Shown here: in pieces, positions 27,501-35,554 of the stretch | Numbering within the stretch: position 1 is the stretch's first letter | Layout: every line of letters begins with the position of its first letter | NCBI RefSeq assembly: GCF_003313505.1 | Contig: NZ_QMHO01000003.1 | Location: forward strand, 124,001 to 188,000 | Source of the DNA: Pedobacter nanyangensis | GTDB lineage: Bacteria; Bacteroidota; Bacteroidia; Sphingobacteriales; Sphingobacteriaceae | DNA: 64,000 nucleotides | Direction: 5' to 3' | Made by a program: the position numbers and the translations under genes | The notes under the pieces: model-generated | Seen by the model: only the letters and a program-made list of their open reading frames with translations | What the model was told of the DNA's origin: nothing | The model's database searches: none

Positions 27501-27731
27501 ATCACCATCACTTATGGCAGTGGTGCCGCCCACTTTAAGCTTGATGGAAGCGCCAGGAATAGGCAGGCCTTGATTGTCTTTCACCACCCCCGTTACGATT
27601 CGGTTTTGGGCATAAAGCAAGCAACTAAACGTTAACAACAGGAATAACAACAATGCTTTTTTAGCGTTGCGAGCTATTTGGCTAAGGGAACGTTTCGAAT
27701 AAAAACTAAAACTTTGGTAAAGTAGTATCAT
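24549..27731 (-). CDS. SusC-like TonB-dependent transporter (first pair)
   Basis: This 1060-residue outer-membrane transporter is the first gene of the PUL operon. It has a long N-region (about 40 residues) ending in a signal sequence (KALLLFLLLTFSCLLYAQ), a carboxypeptidase-like regulatory domain (VTGVVKDNQGLPIPGASI), the canonical SusC TonB-box region NEVVVVGYGTQKKSTLTGAI, a plug (VVVDGIERPDFGDIDP, INVLKDASSTATFGIRGANGV) and a 22-strand-type barrel. The C-terminus ends with YNLGVNIQL. An alternative start within the long N-region is possible. An untranslated region of nearly 500 bp separates it from the HTCS gene and holds a candidate operator at 27946-27976. Confidence 0.94.
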   Translation of the reverse strand: MILLYQSFSFYSKRSLSQIARNAKKALLLFLLLTFSCLLYAQNRIVTGVVKDNQGLPIPGASIKLKVGGTTAISDGDGKYAISVPSTPVVLIYSFIGFVAQEITIAPGSNVQNVSLKEDNTNLNEVVVVGYGTQKKSTLTGAISTISSKEILQSPTSNVTNSLIGRTPGLGAVQRSGQPGSNSSVINIRGLATYNGSGAIVVVDGIERPDFGDIDPNEIETINVLKDASSTATFGIRGANGVIIVTTKSGKEGKPKISYSGNASIQSYTGIPKALDAYTNAYLINEANRNDGFESVTWSDAALQKFKDGSDPIGYPNINWFDYVTRKFYPQTQHNVNVSGGTKIIKYFASVGYLFEDGIFKEFDSPYQINSVPNYNRYNFRSNLDIKLTQDLEVGIKLGGRLQKRYQPSGLRSGSGSFSYDNVEAMISRILQVPAFAYPVTLPDGRLAQNPSVGTNIWNPLGVLTRWGTRYDDFNNVQSTFNLNYNLGKFVKGLSFKANLGYDSYFENTTRRNASWAAYVIDRDTKEVTIAGDRPRDEPLSGLISDNGGTIHTNLQAGFNYNRSFAKHNFTGLILGTRQLINVQGSTATTAPPRASQGVVTRITYNYSDKYYAEFNAAYNGSENFPVGLKYGFFPAVSAGWTASNEAFLKDVKWLNYLKIRGSYGLVGSDEIGQRFLYITSYLRNAAGFTASTPAYSRPGMPVHFGDPTSVVTYPVVYLPNSSIGNPEITWETGLKRNIGVESKFFKNSLSVNIDLFDETRKDILTSRNSGLTSLGQGYPALNVGEVYNKGYEVEIDFNKQKGDLIYGLNAQVSFARNKINSRDEPIGAPSYQKQEGKRVGQFFGYVTNGFYTSQQDIDSYVPNELGKPIPGDLKYVDINGDGRINSDDRTAIGYSRVPEYIFSISPRVSYKGFSISLMFQGVTNVSSDVILTEQNNGQQMYEFMLNRWTPQTAATATWPALHSRGNTFISYQLNDFILQDASYIKLRNAEISYTLPAKWLQPLKIQSLRIFLTGQNLATWTRFKMYLDPENINTSNADFSKQSIYPTSRIYNLGVNIQL

Positions 27732-28223
27732 TCAATTGGGTTAATATTGGTTGATTATAATAATATAGTAACCGCCACAAATAACTTGCAGTAGTTGATA
27801 AATGGACTTGAAGAGGGCAATGATAAACGATTCGCTGGCGAATATAAGATAGGCTTAGGTAGTTTAACCCGCATTTGGTTCAGTAGTGGTATCATCATAC
27901 AATATTTGGTTGTAGCAAAGATGTTTGAACAAATGGAATTATGGAGGGTAAAATCTTCCCTATTTAGGGGTAAAATTGGTTTTAATAATGGTTAGTGATG
28001 AATTGTTAATGGTTAATTAGCTAATGTGATGATGTAGGACAAAACAATGCGATGATGTGCTAATTAGATAATTTAAAGAGCATGGATAAGCCCAGAAATC
28101 CTTGGCTTACACTCTTGGATGATTAAGCGGCTCGAGACGACAGAAGATGAACGATTGAACCAATGAACAAAAAACTAATTCCCAACCACTTGCCACTAAC
28201 CACTAGTAACTAATTCCTAGCTA
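27732..28223. other. 492-bp intergenic region between HTCS and PUL operon
   Basis: This region carries the likely control sequences of the PUL operon. It contains the direct repeat at 27946-27976 and, 23 bp closer to susC, a CATCTTTG motif (27916-27923, minus strand) that matches seven of eight positions of the Bacteroidota -7 element. No recognisable -33 box is found, as expected for an activated promoter. The HTCS-proximal half (about 28000-28220) is low-complexity, rich in CTAA/TTAG words, with no open frame. Confidence 0.5.
27946..27976 (-). promoter_or_regulatory. Candidate HTCS operator: direct repeat upstream of susC
   Basis: GGGTAAAAT occurs at 27946-27954 and 27968-27976, a start-to-start spacing of 22 bp (two helical turns). 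On the transcribed strand it reads ATTTTACCC twice. The proximal copy sits just upstream of where the -33 box should be relative to CATCTTTG at 27923-27916. AraC-type output domains typically bind such same-face direct repeats. Assignment to the HTCS is inference. Confidence 0.4.
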
Positions 28224-31200
28224 CTAACTCCTAATCCCTAATTTCGCAACGATATACTCCGAGGGAGACATTTCATACTGCTTTTTAAACTCCTTGCTGA
28301 AATACTTACGATCATTAAACCCTACCGCAAAAGCAATATCCGAAATGCTCATCTGATTTTTTTCCAACAAATAGGCCGCCTGTTTTAAACGCACGGTTTT
28401 AATTAAATCTGCTACGGATAAATTGGTAATGGCCTGTACCTTTTTATAAAGTACCGTTTTGCTCATGCCAATTGCTTGGGTTAAGGCCGTTACATCAAAG
28501 TCTGTGTTGTCCAAATTGTCTTCGATGATCTTCATCAGCTTCACCAAAAACTTATCGTCGGCAGTTTCAATTTGAACAGGTGCTGGGTTTAGCAAAATAT
28601 CCCTGACAAACTTTTGACGGGTAGCCTCTTTTGTAGCTAAGATGTTCTTGACGTTAAGTGCTAAAATTTGAATGCTAAACGGCTTGGTGATGTACGCATC
28701 GGCACCTTTTTCGTAGCCATTTACCTGATGGATGTAAGCGGCACGAGCAGTGAGCAAAATTACGGGAATATGGTTAATCCTTTCATCGGTTTTAATATGA
28801 CGGCAAAGTTCCAGCCCGTCCATTTCGGGCATCATCACATCACTAATGACCAAATCAGGAAGTTGCGCTATGGCTATTTCCAATCCTTCCACCCCATTAG
28901 TGGCTTCTAAGATGCGATATTGTTGTTGAAACGACTCTTTAATAAAGTTCCGCAGCTCCAAATTATCTTCAATGATCAATAGGGTATAAGCTTGCTCTCC
29001 TACCTCCAATGCTGGTGTAGCAACCACGTTGTTGGCTGCCGATTGCAAATAGTAATGAACAGGATTGTCACTGTTCATATACCCGGGAACAATGGCCTGC
29101 TGATCCAAATGAGCGCTGCCCAACGGCAAAGTCACGGTAAAGGTTGTTTTTCGGTTGAGTTCATCTGCAATATCGCTGCTCACTTCAATGGTGCCTTGGT
29201 GTAATTCTACAATATTTTTGGAGAGGGCCAGTCCAATGCCATAACCACTGTTAGAAACCTCTTCATTATATACCTGGAAGAATTTGGTGAATAGTTGACT
29301 GATGTTCTTTTCAGCAATTCCCCTGCCATTATCTGTTACCTTTAGGGCTACCTTTTCTCCAAGTTGTTCAATAGCGACTACAATTTTCCCTTTTTCAGGT
29401 GTAAACTTGAAGGCATTGGAAAGCAGGTTAAATACCACCTTTTCCAAATGATCCTTATCAAAAAATACCTCTAGCTTTTCTACGTTGCTTTCAAATTGAT
29501 AGTCAATCTGCTTATCCTGCGCCAAAGTTTGGAACGAAAGATAAATTTCTTCTACAAACTGAACCATATTGCAGGCCGAAAACGACAATTTCATGTGACC
29601 ACTTTCCGCCTTTCTAAAATCCATTAATTCGGTAACCAAACGCATTAACCTGCTGGCGTTATGCTGTACTTGCGCCAGTTGCTTGTGCAAGGTAGTGCTG
29701 AGCGCAGAGTTCATCAGCATTTTTTCCAACGGACCTAAAATCAAGGTCAAAGGCGTTCTAATTTCGTGCGAAATATTGGTAAAGAAATCGATTTTCATTT
29801 GGTGTAGTTCCTCTTGTCGTTCTTTTTCCAAATGCTCTAAATACAACTCTCTTTTAAGCTTCGCACGGTTCTTTTGGAACTGATAAATGGTAGCAACAAT
29901 ATAATAAAGGATACCTCCATAAATTAAAAATGCCCACCAGGTTTGCCACCAAGGCGGTAAAACGGTAATGTCCAAAGTAATCGGTTCAGTATTCCACAAA
30001 CCGTCATTGTTGGCAGCCATTACCTTAAAAGTATATTTCCCTGGGCTTAGGTTGGTGTAGTTGGCTTCCCTTTGCGTACCCGAGTAATGCCAATCATCGC
30101 CCCTTATACCTTCCATTTTGTAAGCATATTGGTTTTTTTCGGGGTTGATGAAGTTTAAGGCTGCAAACTTGATGGTGATATATCCTTCATCATACTTGAG
30201 TTCTATATGATCAGAAAAGGTAATCGATTTCTCCAGAGGCGAGTTTGCCGAATCAATCAGCACAGGTTTATTCCTCACCAAAAAATCAGTGAAAGCTACC
30301 TGAGGTTTGGTCTTGTTTTTAATCAGCTTATTTGGGAAAAAAGAGGTTAATCCGTTAATTCCGCCAAAAAGCATTTCACCATTTCTTAACCTTAAACCCG
30401 CATTGGTTTGAAATTGGTTGCTTGCCAGGCCATCATCGGCATTGTAATGTGCAACCTCAACATTTTGAGCATTAAATGGAAGTTGAAAGTTTTTAAAACG
30501 AAGCTGGTACAAGCCGTTATCGGTACTGACCCATATATTTCCTTGCTGATCTTCTACAATGGCATGTACCACGTCATCGGTAAGGCTTTCCTGCTCATTA
30601 AGTGCATAAAACTTTTGCGCAGCAGGGTTATAATAGTTCAGCCCTCCCCCATCGGTGCCTATCCATATCCTGTTCTTCGAATCTTTAAATAAGGTAATGA
30701 TGCTGTTATTGCTTAGCGTGTTCGGCTGGTTACGCTTCACAAAACGCTTAAAGCTATCCGTTTTCCTGTCGTAATAGTTAAGCCCGTTTTGTGTACCAAT
30801 GTAAAGGTTGTTCTGGTTATCCTTAATTAAAGCCACCACAAAGTTATCGCTAATGCTTGCCTGATCCTTTGGTGAGTGTACAAAAGTACGGTATGAACCA
30901 TCCGGACGCAGATAACGTAACCCCCCGCCATTGGTGCCTACCCAAACACCCTCTTGCTCCGGAACGATGGAGTTGATGAGGTTCTCGCTAAACTTTCCTT
31001 GGGCAACGGCAAACTTAAAGAAACGGATTTTTTTGGTTTCCTTGTTAAAATGGCACAGGCCATCTAAAGTACCTACCCATAAGTTTCCGTCGGCATCTTC
31101 GGCCAATGATTTTACGCCGTTACGGGTTTGCTTTTGATCGTTTCTAATATCATAGTAACGATAGGCACCTGTATTTCTGTTGAGGTAATTAATTCCCCCG

Positions 31201-32363
31201 CCATAAGTGCCAATCCATAAGCCGCCGTTTTTATCTTCGGAAATGGCGTTCACCACCAAATGCGATAGGCCCATTCTATCCCCAATACGTTCGCCAATAT
31301 TATCGAAATTGGCATTTGAAGGATAATATACGTTTAAACCGCCTGCAAAGGTGCCAATCCAAATACCCGAGGCATTGTCGTGCATAAAACTCCAAATGGT
31401 GTTATCGCTCAAACTATTTGGGTTCAATGCACTATGCGTATGATTGCTAAATTTTTGTGTTTGGGTGTTGAAAATGCTCAATCCGTTGCGGGTGCCTATC
31501 CAAATTTCTTGCTGATCATATACATAAATGTCCCTGATCCAATTGGAAAGAATGCTTTTACTGTCACTTTCCTCATGCTTAAAAATACGCAACTGATCTG
31601 TTTTAGGCTCATACTTAAATAAACCCGCTGTTTCAGAACCAAACCACATATTCCCCGTCAGATCTTGTTTAATCACAATAATTTTGGCGGCCATTAATTC
31701 TTTGGAATTAGCGATGCCCCTAGGTAGCGGAAGCAATCTTTTTGTTTTAGGATCAAAAACCTTTACGCCATTTTTTGAGCCTACCCAAATTCTTTTGGCC
31801 TTATCCTGAAAAAGGATAAAGGTAACGGCACTGTACAAACTGGTAGCCGTGGTGTCTTTAAGGCCAGCTTGCTCCTTCAACACCCATTTTTGGGTATCTA
31901 CCTGTTTAACACCATCAAAAGTAGCCACCCAAGCGTTACGATAACTATCAATTAATACGGAGGAAATGTAATTTCTACCGCCTTTTACATCCCTAATATC
32001 TACCCGTTTAAATACTTCGGTAGCTGGATTGTAAATATTTAATCCGTTGGAGGTTGCTATCCAAAGTTGGCCATCCTTGTTCTCAACAATGGCGTTGACC
32101 CTGTTGTTGCTAATGCTTTTGGGCTGATGGTTATCGTGCTTAAACGTGCGGAAAGTGTAGCCATCGTACCGGGTGAGGCCTTTCCAACTGCCCAGCCAAA
32201 TAAACCCCTTACTGTCTTTTACAATGGTAGCAATAGGGCTTTGCGCCAATCCTTCTTTAAACGACAGGTGGTTAAATTTGATGGATTCCTGTTGCGCATT
32301 TACAGTGGTAAAAACACAAAGCAGCCATCCAAAAAGGGCAAATATGGTAAATCTAGATATCAA
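28224..32363 (-). CDS. Hybrid two-component system sensor-regulator (HTCS)
   Basis: This 1379-residue one-protein signalling system senses breakdown products of the glycan in the periplasm and activates the PUL. In order it shows a signal peptide (about 1-23), two seven-bladed propellers of Reg_prop repeats (many IWIGT/LWVGT strings, about 45-690), a Y_Y_Y domain (about 700-785), one membrane helix (about 800-825), a histidine kinase with phospho-acceptor His near 866 in ISHEIRTPL, an ATPase domain (NLLSNAFKFTPEKG, DNGRGI, GYGIGLAL), a receiver domain with Asp near 1172 in VISDVMMPEMDG, and an AraC-type HTH at the C-terminus (VGFNDRKYFSKEFKKQY). All parts look intact. It is encoded directly upstream of the PUL operon on the same strand. 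Confidence 0.95.
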   Translation of the reverse strand: MISRFTIFALFGWLLCVFTTVNAQQESIKFNHLSFKEGLAQSPIATIVKDSKGFIWLGSWKGLTRYDGYTFRTFKHDNHQPKSISNNRVNAIVENKDGQLWIATSNGLNIYNPATEVFKRVDIRDVKGGRNYISSVLIDSYRNAWVATFDGVKQVDTQKWVLKEQAGLKDTTATSLYSAVTFILFQDKAKRIWVGSKNGVKVFDPKTKRLLPLPRGIANSKELMAAKIIVIKQDLTGNMWFGSETAGLFKYEPKTDQLRIFKHEESDSKSILSNWIRDIYVYDQQEIWIGTRNGLSIFNTQTQKFSNHTHSALNPNSLSDNTIWSFMHDNASGIWIGTFAGGLNVYYPSNANFDNIGERIGDRMGLSHLVVNAISEDKNGGLWIGTYGGGINYLNRNTGAYRYYDIRNDQKQTRNGVKSLAEDADGNLWVGTLDGLCHFNKETKKIRFFKFAVAQGKFSENLINSIVPEQEGVWVGTNGGGLRYLRPDGSYRTFVHSPKDQASISDNFVVALIKDNQNNLYIGTQNGLNYYDRKTDSFKRFVKRNQPNTLSNNSIITLFKDSKNRIWIGTDGGGLNYYNPAAQKFYALNEQESLTDDVVHAIVEDQQGNIWVSTDNGLYQLRFKNFQLPFNAQNVEVAHYNADDGLASNQFQTNAGLRLRNGEMLFGGINGLTSFFPNKLIKNKTKPQVAFTDFLVRNKPVLIDSANSPLEKSITFSDHIELKYDEGYITIKFAALNFINPEKNQYAYKMEGIRGDDWHYSGTQREANYTNLSPGKYTFKVMAANNDGLWNTEPITLDITVLPPWWQTWWAFLIYGGILYYIVATIYQFQKNRAKLKRELYLEHLEKERQEELHQMKIDFFTNISHEIRTPLTLILGPLEKMLMNSALSTTLHKQLAQVQHNASRLMRLVTELMDFRKAESGHMKLSFSACNMVQFVEEIYLSFQTLAQDKQIDYQFESNVEKLEVFFDKDHLEKVVFNLLSNAFKFTPEKGKIVVAIEQLGEKVALKVTDNGRGIAEKNISQLFTKFFQVYNEEVSNSGYGIGLALSKNIVELHQGTIEVSSDIADELNRKTTFTVTLPLGSAHLDQQAIVPGYMNSDNPVHYYLQSAANNVVATPALEVGEQAYTLLIIEDNLELRNFIKESFQQQYRILEATNGVEGLEIAIAQLPDLVISDVMMPEMDGLELCRHIKTDERINHIPVILLTARAAYIHQVNGYEKGADAYITKPFSIQILALNVKNILATKEATRQKFVRDILLNPAPVQIETADDKFLVKLMKIIEDNLDNTDFDVTALTQAIGMSKTVLYKKVQAITNLSVADLIKTVRLKQAAYLLEKNQMSISDIAFAVGFNDRKYFSKEFKKQYEMSPSEYIVAKLGIRS

Positions 32364-32531
32364 CAGGAAAGTGGTTAGCCGTTGTAAAGATATTTATTCC
32401 ATTGATAATCACGCAATATTTGGGGCATTAGTTCATTGGTTTATCTCACTACCACTCCCTTCTCCAATGCTAACTGATGCGCTTTGGATCTACTTGCAGA
32501 CGAACTTATGCTAAAATGCGACAAACTTCAT

Positions 32532-33062
32532 TTACAGCTGCTTTAAAAAATCCATATACAACGGTACACTTTTCTCAACCCACTCCGCAGAGGTATTAAA
32601 CTCCATTCCGTAGTAGGCAAAGAAAGGTTTGTAATCTGCCTTTACGTATTCAAAGCTCAGTTCAAAAGGCCTTAGTAGTTCTTCCATCGTATATTTATAC
32701 CGTTGTCCGTGCTGGTAATCTTGTTCATCTACCCCAACGGAAAGCGCTAAGGCAATTTTCTTGTTGCCCATTTTGTAGCCACTTTTGCTCCCATAAGCCC
32801 AGCCATGTAGCACTACCACGTCCAACCATTTCTTTAATAATCCGGGGCAACTGAACCAATAAAACGGGAACTGAAATACCACACGATCATGCGCTTCTAT
32901 CAGTCTTTGCTCGGCCTGCACATCTATCACTTCATCGGGATACGCTTTATGCAGCTGGTGTACCGTATATAAATTGGGGTATTTGTTCAGTTCTTCTATC
33001 CATCTCTTGTTCACTACCGAAGTTTCGATATCGGGATGGGTTACGATCACTAATGTTTTCAT
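32532..33062 (-). CDS. NAD(P)H-dependent flavodoxin-fold oxidoreductase (KefF/MdaB-like)
   Basis: This 176-residue cytoplasmic flavoprotein reduces quinones or electrophiles. The fold is visible from the N-terminal strand MKTLVIVTHPDIETS through DRVVFQFPFYWFSCPGLLKKWLDVVV, which contains the FMN-binding and dimer-contact segment of the family, and GWAYG. It is divergent from an HxlR-family regulator across a 97-bp region. That arrangement is widespread: HxlR proteins often respond to electrophiles and control a neighbouring oxidoreductase. It is unrelated to the PUL. The length is slightly shorter than MdaB (about 190) but complete. Confidence 0.88.
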   Translation of the reverse strand: MKTLVIVTHPDIETSVVNKRWIEELNKYPNLYTVHQLHKAYPDEVIDVQAEQRLIEAHDRVVFQFPFYWFSCPGLLKKWLDVVVLHGWAYGSKSGYKMGNKKIALALSVGVDEQDYQHGQRYKYTMEELLRPFELSFEYVKADYKPFFAYYGMEFNTSAEWVEKSVPLYMDFLKQL

Positions 33063-33159
33063 CTTTTCTTTACCACTGTTTACAACACAAAATTAAAAAG
33101 CATACTGTTATTTTGGTAGCTTAGCAACCCAATGTAGGGTACTATAAAAAATGTAAGTA

Positions 33160-33522
33160 ATGTCTAAAATCAAAGAAAGCTCAACCAATTTTGCCAATAA
33201 ACAGGCTTTAATGGAAGAATGTTCGGAGGTATATGCCGCTAACATTATTGGCGGGCAGTGGGGCTTGGTCATCTGCTCGTGGCTACTGAACGGCAAACTT
33301 AGATTTAGCGAGCTGAAAAAGTTACTACCTACCATCACCGAGCGTATGCTTACGCTACAACTGCGTAAATTGGAGGAAAACAAAATCGTGAAACGCACCG
33401 TATATGCGGAAGTGCCCCCACGTGTAGAATACGAACTTACCGAGATTGGTTATGACCTAGGCCCTGTGATTAAACTACTCGAAAAATGGGGCGAGAAACA
33501 TAAGAGGTTTAAGGAAGTATAG
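33160..33522 (+). CDS. HxlR-family transcriptional regulator
   Basis: This 120-residue winged-helix DNA-binding protein has the HxlR domain over residues about 20-110, with the family strings IIGGQWGLVICSWLLNGKLRFSELKKLLP and ITERMLTLQLRKLEENKIVKR, then VEYELTEIGYDL. The usual N-terminal Cys of redox-sensing members is present near residue 22 (MEECSEVY), so thiol-based sensing is possible. It is divergent from the flavodoxin-fold oxidoreductase at 32532-33062, its likely target. In the shared spacer an imperfect ACCC..GGGT dyad near 33126-33142 could be an operator; this is weak. Confidence 0.9.
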   Translation: MSKIKESSTNFANKQALMEECSEVYAANIIGGQWGLVICSWLLNGKLRFSELKKLLPTITERMLTLQLRKLEENKIVKRTVYAEVPPRVEYELTEIGYDLGPVIKLLEKWGEKHKRFKEV

Positions 33523-33660
33523 ATAGTTTACTTTTTTAAAAAACGCCTATATTTTCAATCGCATTCATTAGCAAATGACAAAATCGCTTACATTATTGCT
33601 AATTTATTACAACCAATTATCACGGTATTTCAGCTATATTTAATTTTTTCAGTCGTTATT

Positions 33661-35175
33661 ATGATAAAGAGAATATTATTATGGAGCACGGCTCTTTTTT
33701 TGCTGGCATCTTTCAAAACAATTGTCAAAACGCTGGAGGCCTCGAAATACATTCAGGTTAATCCCAATGGCACCTTAAAATATATTCCCGATGCTAAGGG
33801 AAATACCATTCCGGATTTTAGCCGTGTGGGATACCACCAAGGCGACCAGCCCATTCCAACGGTTGCCGTGGCTCAAACCGTTAATGCCAATGCGGCGGCA
33901 GACAGTCAGGAGCTCCTGCAAAACGCCATCAACGAAGTAGCGCTATTGCCCTTAAACAAGGCCGGCTTTAGGGGCGCCATTCTCCTTAAGAAAGGAATTT
34001 ATAAAATTGCCGGAACACTACAAATCAATAAAAGTGGTATCGTATTAAGGGGCGAAGGCGAAAATGCCACCCAGCTAATTGCTACAGGCAAAGGGCAAAG
34101 ATCGCTTATTGTTTTTAACGGCGAAGGTACATTGAAAGAAATTAAGGGAACCAGAACACGGGTTACGGATCAATTCGTACCGGTAGGTTCTTTTTCGCTC
34201 ACCTTGGCCGATGCGAGTAACTTTAAAGTGGGTGATGATATTGTGGTGTTTAGGCCGGGTACCGACCAGTGGGTCAAAGACCTGAAAATGGATCAGATTG
34301 AAGCTAGGGAAGGCACCAAACAATGGCAGGCCAAAGAATATAGCCTAGAATTTGAAAGGCGAATTGTGAAGATTGAGGGCAACAAAATTATCCTCGATAA
34401 CCCGATGGTGATAGAAATGGAGCAAAAATATGGCGGTGCCGAAGTTTACAAAGCTTCTTTTGACGGGCGGATAAACGAAGTGGGTATCGAAAATATGTCT
34501 ATCGAATCTGAATATGCAAATGACACCGATGAAGACCATGGCTGGATTGCTGTGGAGTTTAACAAAGTTAAAAATGGCTGGGCCAGAAATATAACGGCGA
34601 AGTATTTTGGTTATGCCGCAGTTAGCATTAAACCAAGCTCCAAGCAGATAACCGTTAAGGATTCGAAATGTTTAGATGCCAAATCGGTGATTACCGGTGG
34701 CAGGAGATATTCGTTCAACAATGATGGGCAGCTGAATTTGTTTATGAATTTAGAATCAACCGACGCAAGACATGACTATGTGACGGGAGCGAAAACTTTG
34801 GGGCCCAATGTTTTCTATCAATGTAAAGCATTGAGGACACATGCCGATATTGGTCCGCACCACCGTTGGGCAGTAGGTACTTTGTATGATAATATTCAAA
34901 CTGACGGCGAAATCAACGTACAGGATCGGGGCAACTGGGGCAGCGGACATGGCTGGGCTGGTGTAACCCAGGTTTTATGGAACTGCAAGGTAAAGCGGGC
35001 AGCGGTACAAAGTCCCTGGGCAAATGGGCAAAATTATAGTTTTGGCACCCAAGGCGGAAAATTTGAAGGTCGTTTTAAAGGCAGACCTGACGGGATTTGG
35101 GAAAACCATAATCAAACAGGCATCAACCCCAGCTCTTTGTATTTGGCACAACTGCATGATCGGAAGAAAAAATAA
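33661..35175 (+). CDS. Secreted right-handed parallel beta-helix protein (pectate-lyase-like)
   Basis: The 504-residue protein has a signal-like N-terminus (to about residue 21). It shows a pectate-lyase_3-type start (DFSRVGYHQGDQPIP, then ADSQELLQNAINEVA), a coil entry typical of beta-helices (GAILLKKGIYKIAGTLQINKSGIVLRGEG) and then repeated short strands with IENMSIE, NGWARNITAKYFGYAAVSIKP and VKDSKCLDAKSVITGGRRYSF. This is the architecture of polysaccharide lyases and of other surface beta-helix enzymes. No lyase family can be assigned by eye; a conserved GPHHRWAVGTLYDN block around residue 398 may include the active site. It stands alone downstream of hxlR and upstream of a decayed gene fragment. 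Confidence 0.65.
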   Translation: MIKRILLWSTALFLLASFKTIVKTLEASKYIQVNPNGTLKYIPDAKGNTIPDFSRVGYHQGDQPIPTVAVAQTVNANAAADSQELLQNAINEVALLPLNKAGFRGAILLKKGIYKIAGTLQINKSGIVLRGEGENATQLIATGKGQRSLIVFNGEGTLKEIKGTRTRVTDQFVPVGSFSLTLADASNFKVGDDIVVFRPGTDQWVKDLKMDQIEAREGTKQWQAKEYSLEFERRIVKIEGNKIILDNPMVIEMEQKYGGAEVYKASFDGRINEVGIENMSIESEYANDTDEDHGWIAVEFNKVKNGWARNITAKYFGYAAVSIKPSSKQITVKDSKCLDAKSVITGGRRYSFNNDGQLNLFMNLESTDARHDYVTGAKTLGPNVFYQCKALRTHADIGPHHRWAVGTLYDNIQTDGEINVQDRGNWGSGHGWAGVTQVLWNCKVKRAAVQSPWANGQNYSFGTQGGKFEGRFKGRPDGIWENHNQTGINPSSLYLAQLHDRKKK

Positions 35176-35554
35176 AAATTAGCGCATTGGTGCATTAAGC
35201 AATGAACTGGAAATACCAAAATCCATTAATGGTGTTTTCCTTTGTCGCTTAGCTTTGAAATACACTTTATTTCCTTAAATGCGGAGCAAAATGGAAGTAT
35301 TAACAATAGCTATTCACTACAAATGAGGACGAAAAACATTATGTCGCTATCTGTTAACTGTTTTTGTTAGCAGGCCCTTTATGTGTCTTTATATACAAAA
35401 ACGGGACCGAAATTAGCCCTTTTAAAGCCGGCGCTGATCAGGGCCGAAGTCAAATTACCTGCTGGCTTTGGCACCAGCAAGCTCATTGAAAATATTGCAT
35501 CATTAGCTAGGGTTTAAAATTATCCCCCAAATACCTAAGCTGGCCATATAAAGA
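35176..35554. other. 379-bp intergenic region with a gene remnant
   Basis: No intact open frame is present. The right half contains a short remnant resembling a PQQ-dependent sugar dehydrogenase (described separately). The left half has no recognisable structure. No terminator was found for either flanking convergent gene. Confidence 0.5.
35398..35517 (+). pseudogene. Remnant resembling the N-terminus of a PQQ-dependent sugar dehydrogenase
   Basis: One frame reads about 39 residues including PALIRAEVKLPAGFGTSK before a TAA. The string IRAEVKLPAGF resembles the start of the mature domain of sorbosone/glucose dehydrogenases of the soluble PQQ type. In the frame just upstream (35361-35400) a hydrophobic run (LFLLAGPLCVFIY) resembles a signal peptide, so a frameshift separates signal and domain and the rest of the gene is gone. 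The identification rests on a short match. Confidence 0.35.

Noticed and set aside
28000..28220. CTAA/TTAG-rich tract upstream of the PUL as a regulatory repeat array
   Set aside because: The words are irregularly spaced and similar low-complexity text occurs in other spacers (for example 11370-11515), so no specific function is supported.
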